Positions 54,765 to 64,000 of a stretch of 64,000 nt of DNA are shown in pieces; the stretch's first letter is position 1, and each line of letters opens with the position of its first letter. Position numbers and translations under genes: made by a program. The notes below the pieces were generated by a model. It was not told where the DNA came from, searched no databases, and worked only from the letters and a program-made list of their open reading frames with translations. The DNA is taken from positions 124,001 through 188,000 of the forward strand of contig QNQO01000533.1 in the NCBI GenBank assembly GCA_003290165.1, given 5' to 3'. The DNA is from Berberis thunbergii (taxonomy: Eukaryota; Streptophyta; Magnoliopsida; Ranunculales; Berberidaceae).

Positions 54765-57700
54765 TTCCCCCTCAAACTAAGCTTGGATGCATCTACTACG
54801 CTTAGTTTGTCTCTTAACAACAAGAACCTGGATTTACCAAGGGCTTTAGTAAGTATGTCAGCAATTTGATCAGTTGTTGAAATATGATGCACATGAATGA
54901 GTTTTCGAGCAACTTTCTCACGCACAAAGTAAGCATCTATCTCAATGTGCTTGGTCCTAGCATGTAGTACTGGATTTGCACTAAGCATCACAGTGTTTTT
55001 GTTGTCACACCATATAATGAGAGTGTTACAACTAATTTTAACTCTGAAAATAGGGACTGCAACCAAGTGAGTTCAGCCGTAAGTGACGCAAGGCATCTAT
55101 ACTCTGCTTCAGTGCTGCTTCTAGATACAGTGCTCTGTTTCTCTGATGACCAAGACACAATGTTAGCACCTAAATAGACGCAATATCCAGATGTAGAACG
55201 TCTGTCAGTGGGATCTGATGCCCAGTCTGCATCACAATACCCAGTCAGTTTGAAGGACTGAATAGGAACTACATGTAATCCAGAATTATTTGTAGCCTTG
55301 AGATAGCGTAATATTCTTTTTACTACTTTCCAGTGTGACTCAAGAGGGTTCTGCATAAACTGGCAGACTCTATTAACAGCGTAAGCAATTTCTGGTCTTG
55401 TTATTGTAACGTATTGTAACACACCAACTAAGCTTCTATATAACTGAACATTTGAAACTGGATCACTTCCAGTATCATAGAGTTTCTCCCCACTTCTCAT
55501 AGGAGTAGATAGTCTGTTGGCAAGTTGCATCTTGGCACGACATAGGAGGTCATTGATATATTTAGACTGGGATAAAAACAATCCCAGTAGTAGTATATTG
55601 AACTTGAATACCAAGGAAGTAGTGTGCAGGGCCCAAATCTTTCAAGGAGAACTGTTTGTTTAATTGATGAATCAGCTGAGATACATCCTGTGAATTTGCT
55701 CCTGTGACAAGAATATCATCTACATACACCAAAAGAAATATGGGTGATGGATAATGTCTGATGAATAGAGAACAATCAGACTTGGTAGGAGCAAATCCAA
55801 GCTTGTGTAGGGTCTGCTTTAGTTTATCAAACCAGGCTCGAGGAGCTTGTTTCAATCCATATAGGACGTGAAGGATCAATGAAACCAGGAGGTTGCATTA
55901 TATATACCTCTTCTTGAAGATCTCCATTCAGGAAAGCATTATTTACATCTAGTTGAGATATGGACCAGCCATATGTGACAGTCAATGATAGTATGATTCT
56001 GATAGTTGTAGGTTTAACTACAGGGCTGAAAGTCTCAGCATAGTCAAATCCAGCTCTCTGTTGAAACCCCCTAGCCACCAGTCTAGCTTTATATATGTGT
56101 ACTGTTCCATCAGTATTCTCATTGACTTTAAAAATCCATTTACATCCTAGTATAGATCTATTTTGTGGATGATCAACCAATGACCATGTATTGTTTCTTA
56201 TCAAGGCCAAGTATTCATCTTGCATAGCAGAAAACCAATGAGGAGTGTCTAATGCTTCTTTCAAACTAGTTGGTTCAGCTTGAGCTATGTAAACTTTAGG
56301 TTTATATATACCAACTTTAGATCTGGTTACCATTGGGTGTCCAGTATTGGGATGATTCTGAACAAGTGTCTGAACAACTGTCTGAGCACCAGTCTGCATG
56401 GTAGATTCAGTAGCATTTGAAACCCCATTATAGACAACATCACTTGAAGCACCAGTCTGCATAGTAGCACTAGTCTGAGCACCATTTAGAACATCATTTT
56501 GAACCCCATTTGAAACCCCATCATAGAAAACATTATGTGGAACACTAGTCTGCGTAGTAGCACCAATCTGAGCACCATTTTGAATACCATAGACTGTATC
56601 ATTTGGAACCCCATTTGTAGGAACTTGATGTCTCATAATATCAGTAACAGGGACAGCATTAGAATTGATCAGACTTGTAGGTAAGACAGAACAAGGATTA
56701 GCAATATTACTGATAGTTATGCCAGGGACTAAGGTGTTGTTGGTGTCAGCCCAGCAATATTACTGATAGTTAGTTGGTGTCAGCCCTCAGTGAAGAATTT
56801 GAGTTTAATTTGGAATGAGGGAAAGAAGTCTCATTAAAGATGACATCTCTTGAGATATAAATCCTTCCATTTGAAGCTAAGCATTTATATCCTTTATGTT
56901 GCAAACAATACCCAAGAAATGTACATTCAACAGATCTGAATTGTAATTTGTGGGAGTTATAAGGTCTAGTGTTTGGAAAGCAAGAACAACCAAAAGTTTT
57001 AAGAGACTTATAGTCAGGAAGCTTGTGATAGAGTATCTCAAAAGGAGATGAACCATGCAAGTTAGATGAAGGAACTCGATTAATCAAATACACTGAAGTT
57101 CTGACTGCTTCATCCCAGAACTTAAAAGGAAGAGAAGCATGAGCAAGGAGGGTCAGTGCTGATTCAATAATGTGTCTGTGCTTCCTTTCAGCAACCCCGT
57201 TTTGCTGATGAGTAGTAGGACAGGCTAATCGGTGTTGAATACCATGTTGAGCTAGGAACTGTGAAAAAGACCGATACTCCCCTCCCCAATCAGACTGAAT
57301 GCATTTAATGGGAAGTCCAAACTCTAATTCAACTTGTGCTTTAAACTTTGTGAAAGTATGAAATGCATCAGACTTGTTCTTTAACAAATAAACCCAAGTG
57401 AACTTGCTATAAGCATCAATAAAATGAATGTAGTACCTATAGCCAGAAGAGGAAACACAGGAAGAAGGTCCCCAAAGGTCTGTATGTATTAACTCCAAAG
57501 GTTTATTGTACATAGTAGAGGAACTATGGAAGGGGAATTTATGAATTTTCCCTAAACAACATGAAGAACATATATCACCATTATTTTTGTTTGAAACTGA
57601 AATATGACATTTGTTAAGGATCTTAGTCAAGATTGGTAATGAAGGATGTCCTAGTCGAGCATGCCAGAGATGCAAAACTGAAGAAGAAGAGTTGGTAGCA

Positions 57701-59314
57701 GAAGTATTACTAGCTGATGCTAATGAAGACAGTGTTGTAGTAGTGTTATTGACAGAGGCTAATGAAGACAGTGAATGGTTTGCTGAAGCTGATTGACTAC
57801 CATCATCAGAGCTTTCAGCACTTGAAGAAGATTCTAACTTTCGTTTAGCAAGTGATATTGTAGGAAACACATAAAGGCCCTTGTTAAGTTTCCCTTCCAG
57901 GAGGACTTGCCTGGTGACCTGATCCTTGAAAAAACAACAATCAGGATGAAACTCAAGAAATACTCTATTGTCTCTAGAAAACTTTGAAACACTTAGAAGA
58001 TTCTTGGTTAGTTTAGGTACTTGAAGAATATTTTGAAGGAGTAAAAGTCTTGAAGAATTAGGAGAGTGTAAGAAAGACTGACCAATGTTCTGGATATGCA
58101 GAGCATACCCATCACCAACATGAAGATGTTCATTACCATGATATGGTACTGAAGATGTCAAATTTTGAGCAAACGGTGTACAATGATCAGTGGCTCCAGA
58201 GTCAGGATACCATCGATAATCAGCAGTTGAAGAAGAAGCACCACTTGTTTGAGAATCATTTCCCCAGTTTGGATGAGTATATTGACTAGTTGCAGCATAG
58301 ACTTGTCTAGGTGCTGGATTAGCTGACTGAGCCTGTGTGTTTGCTGACTGACCAGAGTTCCAAGAACTTGACACATTGTTATCAAACAGATGGTAACACT
58401 TGAATGCAAGGTGGCCAATCTTACCACAAATTTGACACTGAGGTTTGCCATTCCCAGATTGATATCCTGAAATCTTAAAACCTCTTCCAGAACCAAACCT
58501 GCCTCCTCCTCTTGTTGACTGTGATTGTGAGTTAAAAGAATTTCTTGCACCTCTAGGTTGATTAAAAACAAAAGATCTTGGGGACGGCTTGTATGATGTG
58601 TGAGCAACATTAATAGAACTAGAAATATCAAGATCTTTAAAGTGACGTTCAATTCTAGTTTCTTGAGCAAACAACAAAGACTCAACTTCAGCAATACTAT
58701 AGCTGTCTGATCTTGAACTAACAGAGACTATAAACGTATCATATGCTTGTGATAAACCATCAAATATTGCATTAATGTGGTCTCTTGAAGACAATGGATA
58801 ACCTACTGAGGCTAATTGATCAATTATCGACTTCAATTTCAACAAGTAATCATTGATAGTAAGATTACCTTTCTTGAAACTTTGCAGCTGAGTTCTGAAT
58901 TGTGAAACTTTAGCTACTGTTTGTGAATTGAAATAGGTTTCAAGTGTATTCCAAACATGACCAGATGTTTCACAGCCTACTAACCTTATTAGTAATGGTT
59001 GAGTCATGGAAGAAAGAAGCCAGGAAAAGAGAAGTTGATCTTGTTGCTCCCAGTGGATGAACTCTGGATTAACCAGTTCATTTGTGTGATCTTCAGCTGA
59101 TAGAAACTTTGATGGACAGGAATCTTTGACAAGAAATTTTTGCAGCTTGTGACCTCTAATGGTTGCCAACACTTGTTGTTTCCACAATAAGAAGTTATAT
59201 ATGCTCATCGAGTTTTATGGACAGAACATGAGTGAACACAACAGGTTTAGACTCTATTGTTGCTGAAGTTGTGAGTATGGCAGCATTGGAAGATGAAGAA
59301 TCTGCCATTGTCAT
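54746..59314 (-). pseudogene. copia gag-pol polyprotein with several frame breaks
   Basis: The likely start is the Met at 59,314. The longest open part is 59,208-56,770 (812 codons): UBN2-type gag, zinc knuckle CQICGKIGHLAFKC (about residue 258), protease WYPDSGATDHC (about 332), integrase zinc region HARLGHPS, core HTDLWGPSS and GVAERKHRHIIE. Then 56,636-55,827 carries ARLVARGFQQRAGFDYAETF and LDVNNAFLNGDL; 55,879-55,562 carries YGLKQAPRAW and the catalytic YVDD; 55,614-54,988 carries DADWASDPTDRRSTSGYC and SSTEAEYR; 55,066-54,746 ends with HIEIDAYFVREKV and DILTKAL. Breaks: a shift near 59,200, a 34-bp duplication with a stop near 56,735-56,770, a gap near 55,870 and single-base shifts near 55,590 and 55,040. 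Confidence 0.92.
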
Positions 59315-59377
59315 ACTATGGAAGGTTGGAAAGACAGATAAAAGAAGGAAATGGAAATATGGAAAGCTCTGATACCA

Positions 59378-59605
59378 TGTTGAGAAACCAAGTAAATGAT
59401 TCAATTCTCTATATTTTCATCTCACATTGATGTGTAGATTACATCCTTTATATAGGCATGATAGCAATGCTATTACAGATTAATTCCTAACAGACAGATA
59501 CAATGTACAAGCAACTCTAACAGACAATCAATGCCTAGCTGGCAGACTAACAAACTCAGTCAATGCCTAGCTGGCAGACTAACAAACTAATTGATATTCT
59601 TAACA
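59378..59605 (-). repeat. 5' LTR of copia element
   Basis: 228 bp, identical to the other LTR except one C/T difference. TATA-like TATAAAGG (minus strand) lies near 59,452. Confidence 0.95.
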
Positions 59606-59850
59606 AGTTTGAATGTTGCATTTTGAGATTCCCACCTCCTACACAGCCGTAGACCTTCTAAGAGCGGCATACCTCCGCCTTATTGTTTGAACCATCTCCT
59701 AAAAAGATTTGTTTACCCTCACACACTCACTTGATGATCACTCTCCTAGTAGCCTTATGGTTCTTCGATGATCTATCAGCATTCAATATAGACCAACCTG
59801 GTGGTTGGAAGGTCCAATAAGCCATTGGTTTGGTTTACATCGGACGCACT

Positions 59851-60264
59851 TGCACATGTATTGAATTCTACTTAATGTTTAGCAAAACTACTTACCCTAG
59901 TCTTCATTTGTAGTTGTTGTTGTTCTTGTTGTTGAAAGCTAACCCTAGTCATCAAATCCTTGCTAATGGTCCCAATGATCTTGGCTGTCCTGTTTTTAGT
60001 CAAAGAACTCGCCAAACGTTTGTGATTTTGAACTACAAGTGCAGTGAATAAGATCAATGTTATAATGATATTTTGTTCTTTCCATAAAATTTATCTATTT
60101 ATGTAGATTGTACGTTTCCCCTCAGCTTCATTGTTGGTGTACCCCTGTTGTTAGTGATAAGTTCATAGAAAATACAATTTTTGAAAAGCATTATTAGTAA
60201 AGTTGGTAGCACTCTTTCTATTAGAAAGATGAGTGCATTTATCATAATTGGGGTGATACCTAAC
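59851..60264. other. RABH1 intron 3 segment, nothing recognised
   Basis: AT-rich sequence between the LINE remnant and the solo LTR. No gene seen. Confidence 0.4.
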
Positions 60265-61113
60265 TGTTTGGTTCTAAGTTTTTATAGCTCCTCGTGATTT
60301 TCGAATCAGCCTGATATCTCCCTTCCTGCAGATCTCTACGCCTCCGAACCTGCAATCAAATCACAAACATGGGTTGTCCCTGTATTATGAACCTCCGACT
60401 ATCAAGTAAGTGAACAACCGAGAACTAAGTTGAAAGAAAACCTGAGTTAAAGTTTTAGTCTCTCTAGAGCTCCCTTAGAATCCAACCCTTTTCCTCGTTC
60501 ACCAAGATGATCTATTTATACTACCTTCCCCACCTACCTGTCCCCATCACGTGCACAGAGAATCATGTAACATTTGACCCTTTGCCAAGATTTGCCATTG
60601 TCAAGAGCTGCACTTTCGGCTTAGGTTGTTTTCCTCTGACATGGCGGAACACTGAAGTCCGGCTCTAGTTCCTTTCTTGTCTAGTTCCTGTCCTTCCTTA
60701 GATCCACGTGTCACCTCCAAATTGGTTGTTCTCCATCGGATCCCCTCTGCTAGTAGTTTTAGTCATTATCCTGAGCAGTTTATTGGATCCTCTTGTCAGA
60801 ACTCCCAACATGCTTCCCTCTGATTGGACAATACACCCTCTGCAATCTCTTTTTTCATTGTTTCCTATTGGTTCTCCTTCCTCACAGTTTGTTGCTTATC
60901 ACATTTTGCCAGCAAATCCACCTATCCTCTTCTTGGTCGTCCCCAACCTCAACTCTCTCTTACTTGCTAAGGAAGAAAGCTTCAAGTGACTCAAGTTTCC
61001 CTCCATCATTTTCCTTTTGAAAGTCAAAACTTCCCTCTCAAAAACTCACACGCTCGTCATCTGCCTAAACCTCGACTTGTGATTCGCGTGCCATGAAAAT
61101 TGTGGTACAAACA
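60265..61113. repeat. solo LTR, 849 bp
   Basis: Starts TGTTTGGTTCTAAG and ends GTGGTACAAACA (TGTTTG...CAAACA). Flanking pentamers CTAAC (60,260-60,264) and GTAAC (61,114-61,118) match at four of five positions. Internal sequence is less AT-rich than the intron and lacks coding features. Direction is not determined. Confidence 0.7.
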
Positions 61114-61683
61114 GTAACCATATCATGTATGCGATGCAGATGAACAATAGCTACTGTAAATGTCTTACTAATATAACAATGGGATTATTTATTTGTAAAG
61201 TGAGGTTAGATGATTTGGTTCCTAGTGATAAGTTATAAGGACTAATTTTGATTATTGTTAGATATAAGCATCTGATTTGTGAGGATTGAGGAATCGTGCA
61301 CTGATGTACACATAAATTTGTTCTAACATTCCTGCTTAGTGTAATGCAGATCGGCAATTATTTTTAAACACATCCAAGTGGACTGAGGAAGTACGAACAA
61401 AACGAGGCAGTGATGTCATCATTGTCCTTATTGGGAACAAAACTGATCTTGTTGATAAAAGTTGGTTGACTCTAAATCCTTGCTTGATTGGGCCAATTAT
61501 TTATGTAGTAACCTCTATCTATTCTCACTACATCAAATTGGCATATTTGTAACAACTCCCATAACAATAACACTTTTGAGCTATAACAATCCTTCAAACA
61601 ATTTCTAAGTCAAAATTAAATTTAGTCAAAAAAATGAAAAACAATTACACAAAAAATGATACAATGAATAGTATCACTTGTAG

Positions 61684-62015
61684 CACTACACCAAAAACCC
61701 CCATTAGCAACGGTTCTATACCGTGGGCGTAAGCCATTGCCGCGGCTAAGAGCCGTGGACTACAGGGGCGTCGCGAAATCCTATTGTAACGGCTATAAAC
61801 CGTTGCTAAAATTGTAGCAACGGTTTTATATTCAGGACGGTTGATACTTTAGCCACGGTTCTAAACCGTTGCTAAAAGTTTACCAACGGTTTTAAGCCGT
61901 GGCAAGTATTAGCAACGGTTTAAAACCGTGGCTAGACTTGCCACGGCTTAAAACCGTTGCTAAACTTTTAGCCACGGTTTTAAGCCGTGAATAGTATTTT
62001 TTTTTTTTTTTTTTG
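61684..62015. repeat. left subterminal repeat array of element 4
   Basis: Copies of GCAACGGTTTTAAGCCGTGG in both orientations, ending with AGCCACGGTTTTAAGCCGTG and a T-run. Closely matches the left end of element 1. Confidence 0.88.
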
Positions 62016-62452
62016 CTATCAAATGACTTTTGATTACATCTTATGGATAAGTAAAATTCATACTAAATAAGGGTCGACAAATTAATTAGGTTCATAGTGA
62101 TTAAATATGAATTAAGGTTTATTTGGGTGCAAATAAGATGGAACATGTAAACAAATTGTTACCAACATAGTAAAGATATGCTATTAAACAATATCACTTG
62201 ACAGAAGTGCTAAACATATCCAAACTCAACTTTAAACCAGATACCACTAGATTAAACAATATATCACTTGAAATAAGTACATACTTTTAGGCAAGTCTCG
62301 TACTTATACTCATGTCAAATTGTCGAAGACATACTGGCATACATACATAATTAACACATATTTTAGCAAGTGCTTAATTCATAGTGCGCAAACGTAGCAA
62401 GCGCTGCTCCACCCATTATTATTTGACTTTTCAAGCTCCAAGATTTGCAGTT

Positions 62453-63498
62453 TCAGTGTGACATTTTTATTTGTAATTCTTTCTCATGGTCCATGGCCAC
62501 GCACACATGAAGGGTACTGCATATATCAATTGTTTCAAGAAGTTTTGCCAAGTCTGATAGGATCTTTGACACATACTTGTTCGCTAACTCCTTACACTGC
62601 TTAAACAATGCAACATGAAGTACTAGTTAAATTTCCGAAAATTTACACAAAGAAGAAGATTTATGGTGAAGTTTATGTTCTCACCTCTTTCTCAATTTCT
62701 TCAAAGATGCTGCAAGTATTCAAAAGCACATTGATGATCCCAAGCTGAAGGATAGTTACAATGCAGTAAGTTCAATTGTTCAGGCACATAGAGTTGGAAT
62801 GGCAATGAGTTCAATTGAGGTTTTTCATTTATATCGGCCAGGTTATGAGGTTTGCTTCATTCAAACTTTACAGAATAATCAAGTTTAGGTGCAAATGGGC
62901 TTAAATCGAGGGTGAATTATTTATTAAATTGCTCTTTAAAGTAAAAACAATGCAACTAGTATTACCTGCACATCGCAATTATTCAAAGTAGCCAGAATTA
63001 CTTTTACTGCATGATCACACAATGAACATATATCCTCATTAGAAGCCAATATGTTGGCATGACCTCCACAGAGATTCACCTTATTGCAAAACTCACGAGG
63101 CTGCACGGTGTTCATCGCTTCAAAGAAAATCTGGCTGTAATGGTCTACAATTTTGTTGCACTACATAGACCATTAAAAAAAGTGTCATGAGATAAAAAAT
63201 AACAATCGAAAGAAAGTGTACTTGAAGTGCTTTAGAAACAAAATGTTTGACAATAGGTGTATGATCCCTTGACATAAATTACCTGCAGGAATAACCAATT
63301 CATGTCCGCGTTTGGAGTGTTAAAAAAGAAGACTTCTGACCAGCATGCCCATTGTCTAAGGAGCATCACGACTAATATACAAACATCTAATATACCTGTG
63401 TCAACTCTCCAGCATCAGGCAAGTGCATGTTCAGATGGTTACAACAGTCTTTCGTATGCCGAGTTTGAAAAACTGGAAATTGTGACTCTTGGGCCAAT
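62453..63498 (-). pseudogene. captured saposin-B-type (prosaposin-like) gene fragment
   Basis: Minus-strand exons: 63,498-63,396 (FQTRHTKDCCNHLN), about 63,315-63,283 (MNWLFLQ), 63,160-62,966 (65 codons: CNKIVDHYSQIFFEAMNTVQ, PREFCNKVNLCGG, ICSLCDHAVKVILATL), 62,744-62,685 (LGIINVLLNTCSIFEEIEKE) and 62,597-62,453. The cysteine spacing and the C--C---V--I..L...--C pattern match plant saposin-B/prosaposin-like vacuolar proteins. The last exon encodes CKELA, then a one-base insertion near 62,580 shifts it before KYVSKILSDLAKLLETIDIC. Splice borders of the three middle exons are intact and in phase. The 5' exons with the signal peptide are not seen. Confidence 0.75.
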
Positions 63499-63797
63499 CT
63501 GCCAAACATTCAAAGCAAAACATATAAAGTGATCAATAATGAGCAACAAAAAGATGAAAACAAATTTTAATTGAAACCATGCATGAGACGTCATCAAGAT
63601 TTACCCTTCATCTCAGAGTGTTTTGAGAAAACCACAAAACGGTGCCATAACAATACCAACAAAGCAACTACTGAAATGTGAGATATAGTAATTAAAATAA
63701 TGTTGGTACTCCGAGTATGTAACCTGCATTACATACACTGTAACTACATCGCTTTTATGCGAGGGAGGAGGGGAATAGATGAACAAGAATGACTCAC

Positions 63798-63986
63798 CCA
63801 CAAGACCATATTTCTGTAGGAATGCAGTAGTTGTTGCAGCATCCCAATCGTACCTGAAATAGCATTATTAATGATGTTATAATCAGTAGAACATCAGCAG
63901 ACTGTGTAATGAATTGAGTCTAAGTGGCATAATGCATACTGGTGCTTAGTAGGTTCTTGAGGCTTGGGTTCAATCAGCAAAGTCCC
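63798..63986 (-). pseudogene. captured exons of xylose isomerase
   Basis: Two minus-strand exons, 63,986-63,940 (TLLIEPKPQEPTKHQ) and 63,853-63,798 (YDWDAATTTAFLQKYGLVG), joined in phase across CA|G. The motif LLIEPKP-EPTKHQYD-D-AT..FL-KYGL is diagnostic of xylose isomerase and includes a metal-binding Glu. No in-frame stop is seen in either exon. The rest of the gene is missing or lies beyond the window. Confidence 0.85.
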
Positions 63987-64000
63987 TGAAATAACGTTTA

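Larger units (their letters stand above)
54537..59605 (-). mobile_element. young Ty1/copia retrotransposon, full length, coding frame broken
   Basis: LTRs of 228 bp at 54,537-54,764 and 59,378-59,605, starting TGTTGAG and ending TTAACA, flanked by the perfect 5-bp duplication AGTTT (54,532-54,536; 59,606-59,610). The element is on the minus strand: the primer-binding site (complement of TGGTATCAGAGC, 59,366-59,377) adjoins the right LTR, and the polypurine tract (complement of TTCCCCCTC, 54,765-54,773) adjoins the left LTR. The LTRs differ at one base (near 54,668 and 59,509), so insertion is recent. Gag, protease, integrase, reverse transcriptase and RNase H follow in copia order. Confidence 0.96.
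54150..59850 (-). pseudogene. L1-type LINE RNase H remnant, split by the copia element
   Basis: The minus strand on the right side of the copia element (about 59,850-59,606) reads LNADRSSK and GDGSNNKAEVCR. The left side (54,536-about 54,150) reads EFKIPWQLENTWGEIHELIR and HVFREVNPDVLAGLVQ. Together they match an RNase H domain of plant L1-like LINEs (LN-DGSS, G-NN-AE, W--I-, H--RE-N--AD). Stops and small gaps show decay. Only the parts outside 54,537-59,605 belong to this remnant. Confidence 0.55.
61684..64000 (-). mobile_element. CACTA element 4, left part, runs off the window
   Basis: Starts CACTACACCAAAAACCCCC with the same subterminal motif as elements 1 and 3. The preceding bases are TAG, so its right flank should also be TAG. 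The part in view carries minus-strand captured exons of a saposin-B protein and of xylose isomerase. It lies just downstream of RABH1 exon 4, in what would be the next intron. Confidence 0.88.

Noticed and set aside
57611..57796. Plus-strand frame in the copia element
   Set aside because: Antisense to the Ser/Ala-rich linker between protease and integrase.

Overview
This is nuclear DNA from a flowering plant, most likely a eudicot. The evidence is spliced genes with GT-AG introns, AT-rich introns, plant-type CACTA (En/Spm) transposases, Ty1/copia and LINE retroelements, and fragments of plant genes such as SMXL, PHO1, MBF1 and CAP-D3. I cannot name the genus. There are no bacterial features, no CRISPR array and no RNA gene that I can support. 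Almost everything here is transposable element. The only host gene in place is a RABH1/Rab6-type GTPase (+ strand, first exon at 41,323). Its introns are swollen by insertions, and exon 3 carries a stop codon at the catalytic glutamine.

Layout. 1-2,159: decayed gypsy-type coding remnant, interrupted by CACTA element 1 (2,163-32,100, 3-bp target duplication GGT) and resuming at 32,101 with tandem repeats to about 34,850. Element 1 holds a complete second CACTA element (element 2, 4,948-23,717, target duplication AAC). Element 2 carries both classical genes, a TNP2-type transposase (six exons, two in-frame stops) and a TNP1-type partner (nine exons, one frameshift). Element 1 keeps only a TNP1-type gene. 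35-41 kb: a lone hAT-like end, a 2-kb LTR element without coding capacity, and a CACTA TNP1 remnant. 41.3-61.5 kb: the RABH1 gene. Intron 1 contains MITE-like elements, a 5'-truncated RTE-type LINE split by CACTA element 3 (43,873-49,988, target duplication ATT), and a hAT element (50,477-51,655, 8-bp duplication). Intron 3 contains a copia element (54,537-59,605) with LTRs differing at one base, inserted in an L1-type RNase H remnant, plus a solo LTR (60,265-61,113). 61,684-end: left part of CACTA element 4.

Main result. All four CACTA elements carry exon-intron pieces of unrelated host genes. Element 1: CAP-D3, leucine aminopeptidase, a CDGSH/NEET protein, an ABCB transporter, PHO1, MBF1. 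Element 2: an SMXL protein and an ABCE1/RLI-like exon. Element 3: NOT1 and the PIG-L de-N-acetylase. Element 4: a saposin-B protein and xylose isomerase. Splice sites and reading frames are largely kept. Nearly all pieces lie on the minus strand, the direction of the transposase genes, downstream of a GA-rich, CG-containing block next to the right subterminal repeats that looks like a shared promoter. PHO1 is the clear exception (+ strand). Elements 1, 3 and 4 share one set of ends; element 2 belongs to another family. Gene names come from recognising protein motifs by eye; no database search was run.
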